This document shows positions 12,171-12,725 of a DNA stretch of 12,725 bases, one piece after another. Made by a program: the position numbers and the translations under genes. The notes under the pieces are model-generated. The model did no database searches and was not told where the DNA came from. It worked only from the letters and a program-made list of their open reading frames with translations. Origin of the DNA: Candidatus Fermentibacteraceae bacterium (GTDB taxonomy: Bacteria > Fermentibacterota > Fermentibacteria > Fermentibacterales > JCC-6). The stretch's first letter is position 1; each line of letters begins with the position of its first letter. The stretch spans positions 1 to 12,725 of the forward strand of contig JAGGYZ010000155.1 of assembly GCA_021162285.1 (NCBI GenBank), written 5' to 3'.

Positions 12171-12725
12171 AAACCATTCTTGATGTAACGGTCTGCACAC
12201 ACAGCAGAGGGGGAGTTGGCAGATGGGTTAAGGGCCTTTCGAAAGGGCTGTTTCTGGTGAATAAGAACCATGAGTCCCTTGATGTTGCAGAAACCCATCC
12301 GGGGCTTGTCAGTAACGTTCCCGGTGCCACAGTCGTGAAGCCTCCGGTATGGATGAAAATACCCCTCCTGAGGCGGGCTCTTTTAGCCGGAGGATTGATG
12401 GAATCAACCAGAGCATCAAGAATACAGAAACAGCTGGGGGTGCCGGATGTGTTGCATCTGTCCGGTGTTCAGCCTCTGGGAAACGCACGGCGGAAGGTAG
12501 TTACTTTTTTTGATGACACGCCCTGGACTTCACCGGAATCTCACACACAGGATACACTGTTCTACGCAAAGCAGTTAAAGGACCTGGTTGATTCAGGTGC
12601 ATTTGTACTTGCCATCAGTAAGTGGGCTCAGTCTTCTGCACAGAAGCTTTTCAGTATACCTGCTGAGAGAACCGGGTACGCCGGGGGTTCTGCAGGGGAA
12701 ATGTTCACTCCGGGGAAACCGGATC
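12167..12725 (+). CDS. Glycosyltransferase family 4, N-terminal part, cut by the right edge
   Basis: The ATG at 12167 overlaps the membrane protein stop (ATGA), and the frame stays open through the last base, giving 186 whole codons. The visible protein begins MKTILDVTVCTHSRGGVGRW with a Gly-Gly-Val-Gly loop as in GT4 acceptor domains. Later come VLHLSGVQP, VVTFFDDTPWTSPESHT (the place of the usual VHD or FHD loop), then VLAISKWAQSSAQKLFSIPAERTGYAGGS, matching the common GT4 pattern of a helix with S-x-(Y/W)-(S/A), an (I/L)P-x-E-(R/K) turn, and the start of the linker to the donor domain. The donor domain with the conserved Glu lies beyond the window. It is the fourth gene of the glycan operon and probably adds another sugar. 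Codon positions and the 4-nt junction match its neighbours, so it is a real gene rather than a chance frame. Confidence 0.85.
   Translation, partial: MKTILDVTVCTHSRGGVGRWVKGLSKGLFLVNKNHESLDVAETHPGLVSNVPGATVVKPPVWMKIPLLRRALLAGGLMESTRASRIQKQLGVPDVLHLSGVQPLGNARRKVVTFFDDTPWTSPESHTQDTLFYAKQLKDLVDSGAFVLAISKWAQSSAQKLFSIPAERTGYAGGSAGEMFTPGKPD

Overview
The window looks like chromosomal DNA of a Gram-negative-type bacterium. It encodes an MsbA-like lipid exporter, a heptosyltransferase-family (GT9) enzyme, an ECF sigma factor with a membrane anti-sigma factor, and a glycan-synthesis gene run. By eye the GC content is moderate (near 48-50%, not computed), and several genes have clear GGAGG Shine-Dalgarno sites. 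The layout and proteins fit an uncultured, environmental lineage. Nothing in the sequence fixes the phylum. No rRNA, tRNA, CRISPR array, insertion sequence or phage gene was seen.

Left part (1-2718). A 5'-truncated plus-strand gene for a beta-propeller-like protein (to 818) converges on, and overlaps by 24 nt, a compact minus-strand operon of three genes. These are an ECF sigma-70 factor (2718-2125), a zinc-finger membrane anti-sigma factor (start 2128 or 2143, end 1670) and a trypsin/HtrA-like plus PDZ protein (1664-795). In the last one all three expected catalytic positions appear to be replaced. The layout resembles RpoE/AlgU-type envelope-stress operons, which include HtrA-family members.

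Middle part (2719-8181). A 99-nt divergent spacer carries a perfect GGAACA/TGTTCC inverted repeat. It separates the sigma operon from a plus-strand run: an MsbA-like ABC exporter, a GT9 glycosyltransferase 1 nt later, and mutS. mutS starts at a GTG inside the end of the GT9 gene. Mismatch repair is therefore transcriptionally, and probably translationally, tied to envelope lipid genes.

Right part (8182-12725). A 126-nt spacer contains a good sigma-70-type promoter whose -35 box is overlapped by a perfect 16-bp palindrome, an operator candidate. This promoter precedes a lone 127-residue protein of unknown function. A second plus-strand operon follows: a GT2 (polyprenyl-phosphate glycosyltransferase-like) gene, a GT4 gene, a large multi-pass membrane protein of GT-C/YfhO-like appearance, and a second GT4 gene cut by the right edge. 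All three junctions in this operon are 4-nt overlaps (ATGA, GTGA, ATGA). The products plausibly build a surface glycan or glycosylate lipid or protein; the substrate cannot be read from the sequence.

The most interesting items are the apparently dead HtrA-like protein co-transcribed with a sigma/anti-sigma pair, the two palindromes in the two regulatory spacers, and the orphan small protein with its own tight promoter/operator.
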